Positions 52,010 through 63,876 are shown, counted from the first letter of the stretch. The stretch: 64,000 bases of DNA from Rebecca billardiae RCC1528 (GCA_965240325.2 OZ251226.1:930001-994000), one strand, 5' to 3'. Made by a program: numbers and translations. Notes: generated by a model not told the origin, from the letters alone.

Positions 52010-55000
52010 CTATCGCTTGTGGTGGCGACTCGACTTCTTCTTCGTCTTTTTTGACTTATTCTTCTCCTTCGTCTTTCTCTTGCCCGACTTGTCTGCATCC
52101 TTGTCGTGTTTCGATGCGTGCTTGTGCGATCCACGGCGGTCATGCTTCTTGTCGCGGCTGTGGTCTTTGCGCCTGGATTCGCCATCGCCGCGCTTGTCTC
52201 GGGCCGACTTGCCGTCAGCCCTCACGGCGCGTGCCGAGCCGGCGTGAGCCGCCGAGTCGTCGTCGCTCGCGCTGTCGGTTGTACTCGAGGAGCTCTCAGC
52301 CGCGGGTGCCTGTGCGCCCAGGGGACCGCCCGGGCCCGGTGCACGCGGCTGCTCGGCTGTCGCCTCACCGGCAACGCGTGGCGGGGGTGGAGGTGGTGGA
52401 GGCGGTTGCGGCTGCCAGAACGGCGGAGGACGGTCACCCGAGGGTGGTGGCGGTGGGTGCGATGGCGGCGGGCGCGAGGGCGGCGGGTGCGACGGTGGCG
52501 GCGGAGCGCGCGGCATCGGCAGCGCAGCCCCCGGCCCTTGCGGCGCGCCCGCCGAGCCCGCGCGGGTCTCCTCGCCAAAGACGCTCTGCAGGAATCGATT
52601 CGCCAGGCTCGCGGGCTCGGGGGCGGCGGCGCCGTGCGCGACCGCGGGCGCGGACGCTCGGGCCGCGCCCTCGTCGGCGGAGCCCGCGCCAGCCTCCGGG
52701 TCGGTGCTCTCGCCCGAGTTCTCAAAAATGGCCTTGAACAATTCGAGCGCCGGCCGAGCGGTGCCGCCGCCGTGCTCGTTCTGCTCGTCCTCGCTCGCGG
52801 CGTGCGCGCCCTCGCGCTCTGCCGCCACGGGCCCGGCGTCGTCGCGCGAGGGGGGCGGGATCGGATCGCGGGGCGGCGGCGGGGGCGGCGGGGGCGGCGA
52901 GGGGCCGGCGCCGCTCCCGCTCCCGCCGGCGGCGCTCGGTCCCCACCGGGTCGCTGCGCGCGGCGGCGGTGGCGGCGGAGGCGGCTGCCGCCTGTGGTCA
53001 GTGCCGCTGCCACGCGCCGCGGCGGAGTGCGCGGGGCTGAGCGGCAGCAGCGCGTTGTTGTACAGCTGCGAGGCGTGCCTCGGCCCGTCCTCGCGCGCCG
53101 CAGCCGCCGCCGCGTGGCTGCTCGGCGATGGCCCAAGCCCCGACTCCGTCGCGCCGGCCGGCATCCAATCGGGGCCTTGCACGTCTGAAGGGTGCGGCGT
53201 GTTAAATCGCTTGCACAGCAGCCGCTCGGGGGCCCATTTCTCGACGTGCAGCGTGAGCCGGCCGTGCATGCCAAGCTTTGCGGCCGCGCGCGCGTCGTCC
53301 TCGGGCGTCGGCTCCGCGGGCGCCGGCTGCTCCGCTCCCGACGTCTCACGCGGCGCCGCCGCGGCGGGCGCGCCGCCCGCTGCCTCCCTCTGTCGCGGCT
53401 GCGTCACGCCGCCGCGGTGCTCCTCATCGTCCGCTGCCTGGGCAAACTCGGCGCCGGCCGAGGTGAAGCGTGAGGTGATGAGCGCGTGCGGCTGCTGGCC
53501 GAAGAGCCGGAGCACCTTGCGGAACTCGCTCGCCTCGTGCTCGCGCGTGTGCGCCGCCACCTCCGCCGGCCATACGTACACCGCACCGCGGTCGGTCGCG
53601 GCGAGCCAAGCATCGAACCGAATCTGCTTGGCGGGGTTGGCAGCATACGGCTTGATGGCTGGGCGGCGCGGCGGTGGCGCGGCCGCGGTGGCGCGCGACG
53701 CCGGCTGGCCCGGCGGGGCGCCGGGCGGAGGGCCTGGCGGCGGGCCGGGCGGTGCGCCCGGAGGCGCCCGCCGTGCCAGCGGCAGCTCCCCGAGCAACCG
53801 GCCTCGGTCGACCGCGCTGAGCGACGCGTGCGGCTGCGCCACGCCCTCGCGCTGGGTCCACACGTGCGCTGGCGGTGGGCCAGGCGGCGGCGGCGGCGCT
53901 CGCCCAAGCTGCGAGGGGAGCGCCGGGCCCGAACTGCCCCGCATCCAATCACTCCGTGCCTCGGGATCGTGCGCACCTGCGAGCCCGCCGGCGGGGTGCG
54001 CGTGGCCCGCGGCGGCCGCGCTCGGCGCCGCGCCCGCGCTCGCGCCGCTCGGCGCGCGCGGGACGCGCAAGTCTTCCTTGAACTCGTGCACGGCCTTGAA
54101 GCTGTCGGGCACGCGCGGCGGATCGTACCAGCGCTCGGTGCCGTCCGCCGCGCTCTGCGCCGCAGCCCCCGACCCACGCGACCCCACCGGCTCCGGCTCG
54201 GCGAGCTCGAAGCCTTCGAGGAGAACAAACTGAGAAGCAATCAGACGGACCGCGCGCCCGCGGCCCGCGGCTGCGGGCGTTGCGCGCCGCGCGGCGGCGG
54301 AGCTCGGGTCGTCGTCGGCGTCGGCTGCCCCTGCCGCGCCGACGGCGATGGACATGTCGTACTGCTCCAACCCCTGCTCGGCGTACACGTCTGCGTCGTC
54401 GTCCTCGAAAGCGCCGACCCCGAACGCGCCCGCTGGCCGCGGCTCGCGCGCGCTTGCTTGCGCCGAGGCCGCGCGAACGCCAGGCAGCTGCGAGGTGTAC
54501 CCGAGGCCGTGGTGGTCGTCCTTGAAAGCCCACGCAGGCGCCTCCACATCGCGCGGGGCGAAGGTCACCCGGCTCGACCCGTCCCGCGCGCGGCCGCCGC
54601 CTTCGGCTGCGTCCGCACCCTCCTCGGCACCGTCGCTCTCCGCGGCCGCGCGCTCGCGGAGCGCAGGCGGAAGCTCGCAGCCGTACACGCGAGGCGCGGG
54701 CTTGCGCGGGCCGAGGCCGAAGCCCGCGCCGCGCCAGCCCATGGCGCGGAGCAGCCGCTCTCCGACAGACGACGCGCCCGACGACACGATGCCCTCGATC
54801 GTGAGCTGGTCGAGGTGCGAGCGCACCGCCGAGTCAGCGAGCTGCGACGCGACCGAGCGCGCGCCGCCCGTGTCTCGGGGCTCGGCGGCGGCGTGTGGCT
54901 CAGAAGCCGCGGCCGGGCGGGAGCGCATGCCGGCGAACGCATCCGTCGTCGTCAGCCGCTCGTACGCAGCGAGGTCCTCCTCGTCCATGAAGTCCTCGGG

Positions 55001-55330
55001 GCGCGTGCCAGCGACGGAGCGCGCGCGCTTGGATCGCGAGGACACAAACGCGGACGGCTCCCAGCCCTCGGCGCTGCCCACCGAGTTGAAATAGCCCGCG
55101 GAGAACCCGCCCGTGAAGGCGCCGTGGAATCGCCGACGGCCCTGCGCGTCGAGCACTTCCTGCTTCCATGGCGCGTCCGCCTTTGCCTGCCGCGCCGGAT
55201 CGAGCTCGCGGCGCGCCTGCAGCCGGCGCGTCTTGCCCGCAGAGTGCTCCTCGTCGTCCGAGATGGCCGTGCCGAGGAATGAGCCACCAGAGCTGTCCGA
55301 CGACACGTCATCTCCCCTCGCCGCTGCCAT
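52010..55330 (-). CDS. GPATCH1: GPATCH1-like G-patch RNA-processing protein
   Basis: Single exon, 1106 residues. The N-terminal DUF1604 region has the family segment FSAGYFNSVGSAEGW then PSAFVSSR, and PEDFMDEEDLAAYE. A G-patch core, LLRAMGWRGAGFGLGPR, lies near residues 190-208. The middle contains WAFKDDHHGLGY and a tract with PPGAPPG repeats. A region near 690-740 (RLTLHVEKWAPERLLCKRFN) matches the conserved C-terminal block of the family. The end is a Lys/Ser/Asp-rich tail (KTKEKNKSKKTKKKSSRHHKR pattern). By family knowledge it associates with catalytic spliceosomes and a DEAH helicase through the G-patch. That so long a gene has no intron is notable here. It is divergent from the small membrane-protein gene over 218 bp. 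Confidence 0.92.
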   Translation of the reverse strand: MAAARGDDVSSDSSGGSFLGTAISDDEEHSAGKTRRLQARRELDPARQAKADAPWKQEVLDAQGRRRFHGAFTGGFSAGYFNSVGSAEGWEPSAFVSSRSKRARSVAGTRPEDFMDEEDLAAYERLTTTDAFAGMRSRPAAASEPHAAAEPRDTGGARSVASQLADSAVRSHLDQLTIEGIVSSGASSVGERLLRAMGWRGAGFGLGPRKPAPRVYGCELPPALRERAAAESDGAEEGADAAEGGGRARDGSSRVTFAPRDVEAPAWAFKDDHHGLGYTSQLPGVRAASAQASAREPRPAGAFGVGAFEDDDADVYAEQGLEQYDMSIAVGAAGAADADDDPSSAAARRATPAAAGRGRAVRLIASQFVLLEGFELAEPEPVGSRGSGAAAQSAADGTERWYDPPRVPDSFKAVHEFKEDLRVPRAPSGASAGAAPSAAAAGHAHPAGGLAGAHDPEARSDWMRGSSGPALPSQLGRAPPPPPGPPPAHVWTQREGVAQPHASLSAVDRGRLLGELPLARRAPPGAPPGPPPGPPPGAPPGQPASRATAAAPPPRRPAIKPYAANPAKQIRFDAWLAATDRGAVYVWPAEVAAHTREHEASEFRKVLRLFGQQPHALITSRFTSAGAEFAQAADDEEHRGGVTQPRQREAAGGAPAAAAPRETSGAEQPAPAEPTPEDDARAAAKLGMHGRLTLHVEKWAPERLLCKRFNTPHPSDVQGPDWMPAGATESGLGPSPSSHAAAAAAREDGPRHASQLYNNALLPLSPAHSAAARGSGTDHRRQPPPPPPPPRAATRWGPSAAGGSGSGAGPSPPPPPPPPPRDPIPPPSRDDAGPVAAEREGAHAASEDEQNEHGGGTARPALELFKAIFENSGESTDPEAGAGSADEGAARASAPAVAHGAAAPEPASLANRFLQSVFGEETRAGSAGAPQGPGAALPMPRAPPPPSHPPPSRPPPSHPPPPPSGDRPPPFWQPQPPPPPPPPPRVAGEATAEQPRAPGPGGPLGAQAPAAESSSSTTDSASDDDSAAHAGSARAVRADGKSARDKRGDGESRRKDHSRDKKHDRRGSHKHASKHDKDADKSGKRKTKEKNKSKKTKKKSSRHHKR

Positions 55331-55548
55331 GACCGCGCCCAGGCCCGCCGAGGCCTTTGTGATGGAGTCGAGAGCGGCGTCCTCACGGCGCCGCGACCGC
55401 CATCCTGCGAGGCCACAGCTCCGCGCCGTCGCTGGCGAGCACGAGGGCTCCTTCGTGACTGTCCTGCTTTGGGCGCGGCGTGGCGGATCTCTTGGCTCCC
55501 GAGCGCGACGCTCGCCACGCTGCGGCGCGCCGCTACTGCCTGAGCGCC

Positions 55549-55980
55549 ATGGATCCGCGCCCAGGTATCCGTGGTCTCGTTCTGGTCACGATGGGCTCGC
55601 TTACCGTCGGCGCCTTCACCAGCGGCGCGTCGTCAAGCTCGCAGCTGATTCGCGCTGCTGGCCTGCGGGCATGTGGACCGCGGGCACTCGCGCTGGCGCA
55701 GCCGCGCATGCGGGCTGGCGATGGGCCCGAGGTCGACGGAGCCGGGCCAAGCGCGGAGGCAGACGGGCTCGGTGGCGCGCCTGACGCCAGCGACTTCGAC
55801 TATGACACGCGCATGCGCGAGGTCGAGGGCCAGATGACGCCATACCAGCGCGCGTCGGCGTCGCTCGCAGAGGTGGGGCTGAGCGTCCCGGGGCTGGCTC
55901 TACTCGTCGCGGCGCTCGTGCTAGTGGCACTCAACAGTGCGCTCGGGCCTGGCTGGCTTGGTGCGCTCCTGGGCGGCTAG
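55549..55980 (+). CDS. Small predicted plastid membrane protein, function unknown
   Basis: 143 residues from the first ATG followed by a plausible signal (MDPRPGIRGLVLVTMGSLTVGAFTSG pattern, hydrophobic core about 10-24). An acidic, Gly-rich middle contains DASDFDYDTRMREVEGQ. One strong membrane segment (about 115-142, GLALLVAALVLVALNSAL) is followed by a short Gly-rich end. The layout resembles small thylakoid or plastid-envelope proteins of algae, but I recognise no family. Being divergent from GPATCH1 with a tidy ORF and leader argues that it is real. A function cannot be given. Confidence 0.62.
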   Translation: MDPRPGIRGLVLVTMGSLTVGAFTSGASSSSQLIRAAGLRACGPRALALAQPRMRAGDGPEVDGAGPSAEADGLGGAPDASDFDYDTRMREVEGQMTPYQRASASLAEVGLSVPGLALLVAALVLVALNSALGPGWLGALLGG

Positions 55981-56173
55981 CTGCGCCACGGCTCACGCAG
56001 CCGTGAATGCCGCCGCGCCGCGGGCGGGCGTCTCTCGGGCGGCGAGCGCTCGAGTCCGGGCCGTGCCGACCGCGGAAGGTCCGGAGTCGAATGGGCGCGT
56101 CCGGGAGCCGCACCATTTTTGAATCGAGGTCGTCCACGCCCGGCAGCGCGAGCGCGAGGCGCGACGCCCAGCC

Positions 56174-59100
56174 ATGAACGTGCTTCAGCCGAGCCAGAGC
56201 AACGTTGCGGAGGAGGCGCCCAAGGCGACGGGGGCGAAGGCGGGTGCAGCGAAGCGCACGGTCGAGGAGACGTACACCAAGCTCACGCAGCGCGAGCACA
56301 TCCTCGTGCGGCCGGACACGTACATCGGCTCGGTCGAGGCGGTCACGCAGCAGATGTGGGTGTACGACCGCGAGTCGAAGCGGATGCAGCAGCGGCAGCT
56401 GACGTACGTGCCCGGCCTGTTCAAGATCTTCGACGAGATCCTCGTCAACGCCGCCGACAACAAGCAGCGCGACGGCTCGATGGACACCATCCGCGTCGAG
56501 ATTGACGCCGAGAAGGGCGCGATCTCGGTCCTCAACAACGGCAAGGGCATCCCGGTGCAGATGCACAAGGAGCACGGGTGCTACGTGCCCGAGCTGATCT
56601 TCGGCCATTTGCTCACCAGCTCGAACTACGACGACAACCAGCAGAAGGTCACCGGCGGGCGCAACGGCTACGGCGCGAAGCTGGCCAACATCTTCTCGAC
56701 CGAGTTTGTGGTCGAGACGTCGGACGCGGCCAGCGCGCTGCACTTCAAGCAGGTGTTCCAGAAGAACATGGAGGTGCGGCGCGAGCCGCAGCTCAAGGCG
56801 GCGAAGGGGAGCGACTGGACGAAGATCACGTTCAAGCCCGACCTCGCCAAGTTCGGCATGTCCGAGCTCGACCGCGACATCGTCGACCTGATGTCGCGCC
56901 GCGTGGTCGACATGGCCGGCTGCAGCGACCGCTCGGTCAAGGTGTACCTGAACGGCGAGAAGGTGCCGGTGGCGGACTTCAAGTCGTACGTGGACCTCTT
57001 CATCGGCGTGAAGGGCCTCGAGGGCTCCAAGCCGCGCGTGTACGAGCGCGTCAACGCGCGGTGGGAGGTGTGCGTCGCGCCGAGCGACGACGGCTTCCAG
57101 CAGGTCTCGTTTGTCAACTCGATCGCGACGACCAAGGGCGGCAAGCACGTCGACCACGTGACGGAGCAGGTGACGGCGAAGGTGATCGAGGTGCTGAAGA
57201 AGAAGGACAAGAGCGCGGCCGCGCTCAAGCCCGCGCACGTGCGGCAGTACCTCAACGTCTTCGTCAACTGCCTGATCGTCAACCCGGCGTTCGACTCGCA
57301 GACCAAGGAGAACATGACCCTCGTGCCGTCCAAGTTCGGCTCAAAGTGCGAGCTCGACGACAAGTTCCTGAAGCAGGTGGTGGGCTGCGGCGTGGTCGAG
57401 GGCGTGCTGTCGTACCTCGACCGCAAGAACCAGAAGGACCTCGCCAAGACCAACAAGGGCAAGCGCGAGCGCCTCACGGGCATCTCGAAGCTCGACGACG
57501 CCAACGAGGCGGGCGGGCGCAACTCGCGCAAGTGCACGCTCATCCTCACCGAGGGCGACTCGGCCAAGGCGCTCGCGGTGAGCGGGCTCTCGGTGATCGG
57601 CCGCGACTACTACGGCGTGTTCCCGCTGCGCGGCAAGCTGCTCAACGTGCGCGACGCGCCGACCAAGCAGGTCGCGGACAACGCCGAGCTGAGCCAGCTC
57701 AAGCAGATCATCGGGCTGCAGCACGGCAAGGACTACTCGGAGCCCGCGTCACTCGGCACGCTGCGGTACGGCCACCTGATGATCATGACCGACCAGGACC
57801 ACGACGGCTCGCACATCAAGGGGCTGCTGATCAACTGGCTCCACGTGTACTGGCCCTCGCTGCTCAAGTACGACGGCTTCCTGCAGGAGTTCGTCACGCC
57901 GATCGTGAAGGCGACCAAGGCACGCACGGCACACACCTTCTTCACGCTGCCCGAGTACGGCGCGTGGCGCGAGGCGCTCGGCTCGGCGCGCGGCTGGACG
58001 ATCAAGTACTACAAGGGTCTGGGCACCTCCACGTCGAACGAGGCGAAGGAGTACTTCTCCGACCTGCCGCGCCACGAGCTCAGCTTCGAGTGGACCGGCG
58101 AGTCCAACTCGCAGCTGATCGAGCTCGCGTTCTCGAAGAAGAAGGCGGACGAGCGCAAGACGTGGCTGCAGTCGTACGAGGACGGCGCGCACGTCGACCA
58201 CTCGCAGTCGACGCTGCCGTACGACGACTTCATCAACAAGGCGCGCGCACGCGCCGCGCACGCGCCGCGCACGCGCGCGAGCACGCGCCGCGCCGCCGAG
58301 CCCGGCCGCGCGCACGGCCGCGCGCTCACGCGCGCCGCGCCGCCCGCTGCCCGCCGCGCCCGCGCCCGCCACCCGGCCCGCGCGCCGGCCGTGTCTCGCA
58401 GGAGCTGATTCTCTTCTCCCGCGCGGACAACGTGCGCTCGATCCCGAGCATGGTCGACGGCTTCAAGCCGGGGCAGCGCAAGATCCTCTTCGGCTGCTTC
58501 AAGCGCAAGCTGAAGGGCGAGATGAAGGTGGCGCAGCTCTCGGGCTACATCGGCGAGCACTCGGCATACCACCACGGTGAGGTGAGCCTGCAGGGCGCGA
58601 TCATCAACATGGCGCAGGACTACGTGGGCTCGAACAACATCAACCTGCTGCACCCGTCGGGGCAGTTCGGCACGCGGCTGCAGGGCGGCAAGGACCACGC
58701 CTCCGCGCGTTACATCTTCACCAAGCTGATGCCGATCACGCGCGCCATCTTCCCTGAGGCGGACGACCCCGTCCTAGACTACCTGGAGGATGACGGCCAG
58801 TCGATCGAGCCGAAGCACTACGTGCCGGTGCTGCCGATGGCGCTGGTGAACGGCGCGGACGGGATCGGCACGGGCTGGGCGACGAGCGTGCCCAACTACA
58901 ACCCCGTCGAGATCGTCGCCAACCTGCGCCGCATGATGGCGGGCGACGAGCCCGAGCCGATGGCGCCGTGGTACCGCGGCTTCTCGGGCGCGATCGAGCC
59001 GTCCAAGAAGGACTCGTACACGGTGTACGGGCGGATCGAGAAGCTGGACGAGACGACGCTCAAGATCACCGAGCTGCCGCTGCGCAGGTGGACGCAGGAC

Positions 59101-61275
59101 TACAAGGAGCAGCTCGAGGCGATGATGCTCGGCAAGGACGGCGAGCCCGCGTTTGTCTCCGACTTCCGCGAGCACCACACGGACACGACAGTCTCCTTCA
59201 CCGTGACGCTCAGCGAGCAGAGCATGGCCGCCGCCGAGGCGGAGGGGCTGTACAAGAAGTTCAAGCTGACGTCGAGCGTGACCGAGTCGAACCTCGTGCT
59301 CTGGGACGCGCAGGGCCGGCTCAAGAAGTACGACGGCACCTCGGAGGTGCTGCGCGAGTTCTTTGCCGTGCGGCTCGGCACGTACCGCGCGCGCAAGGCG
59401 CACCTGCAGGAGCGGCTCGGCGCCGAGTGGGATCGGCTGCAGAACAAGGTGCGCTTCATCCGCGCGGTGGTGAGCGGCGAGCTGGTGATCGCGAACAAGA
59501 AGAAGGCGGTGCTCGTCGAGATGCTGCGCAAGGACGGCTACCTCGCCATCCACGCCGCCGCCAAGTCGGCCAAGCTGAGCGCGGGCGCGGACGCGGACGC
59601 CGACGCGGACGCCGACGCGGACGCCGACGGCGGCGGCGGCGCGGGCGCGGACGCAGACAGCGGCTCGGGCCACGGCGGGTACGACTACCTGCTCTCCATG
59701 CCGCTGTGGTCGCTCACGCTCGAGAAGGTCAAGTCGCTCTGCGCCGAGTGCGACGCGAAGGAGGCCGAGCTCAACGAGCTCCTCGGCAAGAGCCCCACCG
59801 ATCTTTGGTGCGCAGACCTGGACGTGTTTGAGGCCGCGTACGCAGAGTGGCTGCAGGCCAAGGAGCACGAGGAGGCGGAGGCGAGCGAGAAGCAGGCGCG
59901 GCAGCGCGCGGCGGCGGGGAAGAAGGGCGGGAAGGGCCCCGCGCCCAAGGTGCGCGCGCGCGCGCCCGGCCGCTCGCCCTCCCCCCGCGGCCCGCGCGCG
60001 CGGCACGCGCGCCGCCGCCCAGCGCGTGAGGTGGCGCGAGCGCGAGGCGGCGAGCGCTCACCTCGCGCGCGGCCGCGCGCGCCGCGCCGCTCGCGCCGAG
60101 CAGAAGGCTGCGCCGAAGAAGAAGGCGCTCGCGCGGATGGACGTCGACTCGGACGGCAGCCTCGAGTTCCTCGACGACGAGAACGACTCCGACTTTGAGA
60201 TGCCCACCAAGGGCGCCAAGAAGAAGGGCGGCGGCGCCGGTGCCGCGCCGGCGCAGCCGCGCGCGCGCGCGCCCGCTCGCAACGGTGCGCGCGCGCTCGC
60301 GCGCCTCGCGCCCGCCCGCAGCTGCCCTGCGCGCCCGGCGCGGGCTCGCGCGGGCCAGCCGCGCGGCGCGCACGGCCGTAGCCCCACCTCACGCGCACGC
60401 TCCCTGCCCCTCGACCCGCTGCAGCCGCGGTCGCCGCCGCAGCCGCCGTCGCGGCGCCGGCGCCCGCGCCGACGCCCGAGGAGCCAGCCGCGCCGAAGCC
60501 GAGCGCGCCCCCGCCCGCCGCGCCGCTCGCGAGCAAGGCGGCGCCGGCGGCGCAGAGCGTGGTGAACCTCGAGGAGGACGACGAGGACGAGGACGATGGC
60601 ATGGCCTCCATGTCGCTGATGGAGCGGCTGAAGATGCAGCAGCAGCTCGCGTCCGCACCGGCGGCCAAGCCCGCCGCCAAGCCCGCCGCCGCCAAGCCCG
60701 CCGCCGCCGCCAAGCCCGCCAAGAGCGCGGCCGCCAAGCCCGCCGCGGCGCCAAAGGCGCCAAAGCCGGCTCCCGCGCCGCTCACGAGCGCCGCCGCTGC
60801 CGAGCCGCAGCCCGTCGACGAGTTCGAGTTCGAGGGCCTCGCGGAGGAGACTCGCGTGCCGCAGCCCGCGGGCAAGAAAGCCAAGGGCGGCGCGGGCGCG
60901 AGCGGCGCGGGCAGCAAGGCCAAGGCCGCCGCCGCGCGCGCGGACGCCGACGTCGAGTCAGCGCCCACGGCGCCCCAGCCAGCCAAGCCCGCGGCGCAGC
61001 GCAAGGCGCCGCTCGCCAAGGCGCGCCCTGCCGCGGCCCCCAAGCCTGCCGCCAAGCGCGGCAAGCGCGTGGTCTCCGACGACGACGACGACGACGACGA
61101 CGAGCCCGCGCCTGCGCCCGCTGTGCCGGCGCCCGCGTCGCGTCGGCCTGCGCGCCAGGCTGCCACGGCGAGCCGCGCCAAGCTGGCGGATCTCGATGCC
61201 AGCGACGAGGAGACGGATGATGAGGAGAGCCTCGACGACGGCGGCGATAGCGACGGCTCGGACTACGTGGAGTGA
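56174..61275 (+). CDS. TOP2: DNA topoisomerase II
   Basis: Four exons (56174-58240, 58402-59949, 60104-60284, 60425-61275) encode 1548 residues. Introns are 161, 153 and 140 bp. The GHKL ATPase domain has NAADN at about 92-96 and GRNGYGAKLANIFS. The TOPRIM domain has EGDSAKAL from Glu460 and DQDHDGSHIKG from Asp540. The cleavage domain has PSMVDGFKPGQRKILF and the active-site Tyr793 in SARYIFT. An Ala-Asp repeat tract (about 59585-59630) interrupts the coiled-coil arm. The C-terminal 350 residues are Lys/Ala/Asp-rich, with LEFLDDENDSDFEMPTK and an acidic end SDGSDYVE, as in nuclear enzymes. The first intron begins with GC (AAG|GCGCGC) because DDFINK must join ELILFS, and no GT lies near. The enzyme passes one duplex through another using ATP in replication and chromosome segregation. 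Confidence 0.95.
58241..58401 (+). other. GC-AG intron in TOP2
   Basis: Donor AAG|GCGCGC and acceptor CTCGCAG|GAG. It is forced by the invariant topoisomerase II segment FINKELILFS. The other introns I placed have GT donors. Confidence 0.85.
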
Positions 61276-61666
61276 GTGACGCGGTCACAGGCGGGTGACT
61301 TGCTGATCGGCAAAGTTGCGCGCCTGCAGCATGATGCCGAGCCGGAGCATGCCTCGGCCTGTGGCAGCCGGGACTACAGGATTGCGACCCCCGTCCGCAG
61401 CCACGCTGGGGCACCCATCGATTTATCAGCAGCAGTAGTATTAGCGCAGCAGAGAGAGAGAGAGAGAGACTCATCAGTTAAAGAGAGAGCAGAATGAGAG
61501 TCAGCAAGTGTCCAGAGCCAGAGTGCCCAGAGACTAGAGAGAGCTAGATGAAGATGAGATCTCGAGTCCGAGAGAGGCGAGAGATCCGAGAGAGAGAGAT
61601 AGCTGAGACTGCTAGACGAGAGATCGATAGCAGAGATAGATAGACGCGATATAGTAGACGATATCG
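61276..61666. other. Intergenic, purine-rich AG tract
   Basis: 3' flank of TOP2, with imperfect AGAG sequence at about 61450-61640. No gene. Confidence 0.6.
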
Positions 61667-61735
61667 ATATGATCGGCTACGCCGATCTTCGGGTAGTAAA
61701 CAACGAAGTTGAGGGCGCACGGCCCTGGTATCTAG
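61667..61735 (+). repeat. 69-bp dispersed element with two hairpins, copy 2
   Basis: Second copy of the element at 35948-36016, differing by a few substitutions. Again it ends CTAG then T, five bases after the AGGGC/GCCCT hairpin. Confidence 0.8.
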
Positions 61736-63876
61736 TTGTCGCGCGCGTTCTTCACGACTGCTGAATCACGTTGCGCGCGCGCCCCGGCCCGGCGCGTCGC
61801 CGTACACGAGGGCGACTGTGAGCACGGGTTAGACTGAGAGGGGAGCACGGCGTCGCCCGTAGCATATGCCACCTCGCCATCGTCGCAGACTCGCCGCTCG
61901 CAGATCTAAGCCTGTGGCTCGTCTCGTCGGTCAGGCAGTCAGGCATCCGTCGAGTGATGACTGCGTCAGACGACTGCGCGTTGCAGCCGCAGCCATACCG
62001 TACATACATACGCTCTCAGCGGGACTACGCGCGAGTTGTTCATCTGCCTTCTAACGGTGCCGGCACGTGGCGCGACGATTCTGGCGTCATTATCACTTGA
62101 CGACTCGACTGATCACGACGAGTGCCGTCATCGTCTGGTTCCCCTGAGAAGTCTTCTGGAATGCATCAGCGACATGCTCCCGCAGCCTGGTCAGTGGTCC
62201 AAGCCAGTCACATCCGGCAGCCTGACATCATCCCACATGCCGCGCGGGCAGAGAGGCGCGCTATGCCCACGCGACTGGCTTCCTAGAAGCTGCCGTGACG
62301 GAACGAGTGTCAGCAGTGGACCGCCGGCCGGTGCCGCGCGCCGCACCGCCGGGCCCAATGGCAACCGGAACACCCGGTGGCCGGCGGTGCGGCCCTAGGC
62401 TAGTGCGGCGGATCTATCGCGTATAGAACGACCGGCCGTGACGCGCTCTGCACCACGTACATTCGGACGCGGCAATGAGCAGCATGCACCACCGTCCGGC
62501 CGTCTCAGGTCGCTGTCGTCGGCAGCCAGCCGGTGCCGGGCACGGTGGCGCCGGGCGCTCGCAGCTGAAGGACCGCGATGGCAAGGATTGATTGCCAAGT
62601 CGTCAGCCGACGACTGGGAAGTTGAGCCTGATGCTGCCCGCTGCCGGTTCGCGGGACGAATGACGAGCAGCCTATGGTCCGTGAACCTGCGTCAGCTCCT
62701 AGAACTCTTCCAGACGTGGTGAGGATATCCCTCACTGCGAACTCAGCCCTCTCGCGCTGACGCAGCGCGTAGACCTTGCGGCCTGCTGCGTGCCGCGAGC
62801 TATCGGACAGCGCGGCCCGCCGGCCGCGGGCCTTGGGCGGCGGGTCGACGGCTCCAGGCAGCTGCGGAGGACGCGGAGGCCGGTCGCATCCCGGCCAATG
62901 CGTGGGCATCGGCCCGGCGGTTGGGCCCGTCAGCACGTCGGCAAGCGCTCTGATGCCACTCGACTCTCGAGACTGGCTGCCGAGCCGTGTCGCGCAACCG
63001 TGCCCGGCAAGACACGTGGGTCCGCGCCGAGCGTTCACCGGCCTCCGAACCCGCGCACGCCTACCAGCCCAGGGCCAGGGCACGCGCCGTCGAGCTGCCC
63101 AGTCGCAAGCAGCTCGACAGCCCCGCTGTGTGCGCGCGCCCTGCCGGTCCGTCCGCTGCCCGCTCGAGGGCGAGCACGCGGCGCCTCACCTGTCGACCAC
63201 GACAGCGCGCCTCGCGTGCACACTCTGACGGCGAGGCCCGGGATCTGGGCATGCGATGGCACTACCCGCGCCTCCGCCAAGTCTCGGCCTGGCCGAGGGG
63301 TGCAACACCGGCCGAGCCCTCGGCCCGGCGCGCCGCCGCCAGCCTGAATGCGCTGAAAAGCCCCGAAGCCGTGCGCGGCAGGCCTGCGCGTGCGAGCGGC
63401 GATGGGCGTGGGCGGCGTTGCGCGGCGCGAAGTGGGCCAGGGGCATACGTCAGCCTCGACTCCGCCGCGTCGCGCGCGGCCGAGCGCGCGCTCTGCGCGC
63501 GGGGCGCGCGACGCGAGGCGGGCGCTCGCGCACACACACGGCCATCCCATCCGGGAGGCTCCGCGACGGCTCAAGCCCCGCGCCGCCTCCGCAACCCGAC
63601 TCACGGCCGCAGGAGGTCGGGCCGCCTCCCCTCGTGAGCAACCCGAGTCTTCGTCAGCCTCTGTGAGCCCGGAGTGCTGCGCAGTCACGAGTTTAGCGAA
63701 GCACCCTGAACCCCGTACTACAGTTTACTATGATTTAACGTGCACACTTGGTTAAGGCGTGATATCTGATGTACTCATTTCGTGTTGTATTGCGTACCCA
63801 CCTCTTTATGCTATGCACTTGCATATGTATGTGATTAAGGCGACAACCGTCCAAAAACGGACAGAGATGAGATAGG
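61736..63876. other. Intergenic region, no supported gene
   Basis: More than 2 kb with overlapping open frames on both strands, mainly after 62500, caused by GC-rich composition. The predicted peptides are Arg/Ala/Pro-rich without domains. No RNA gene or repeat was recognised. Confidence 0.5.

Noticed and set aside
62505-63690. Overlapping ORFs of 180-220 codons on both strands
   Set aside because: Arg/Ala/Pro-rich shadows with no domain, no targeting leader and no splice partner.
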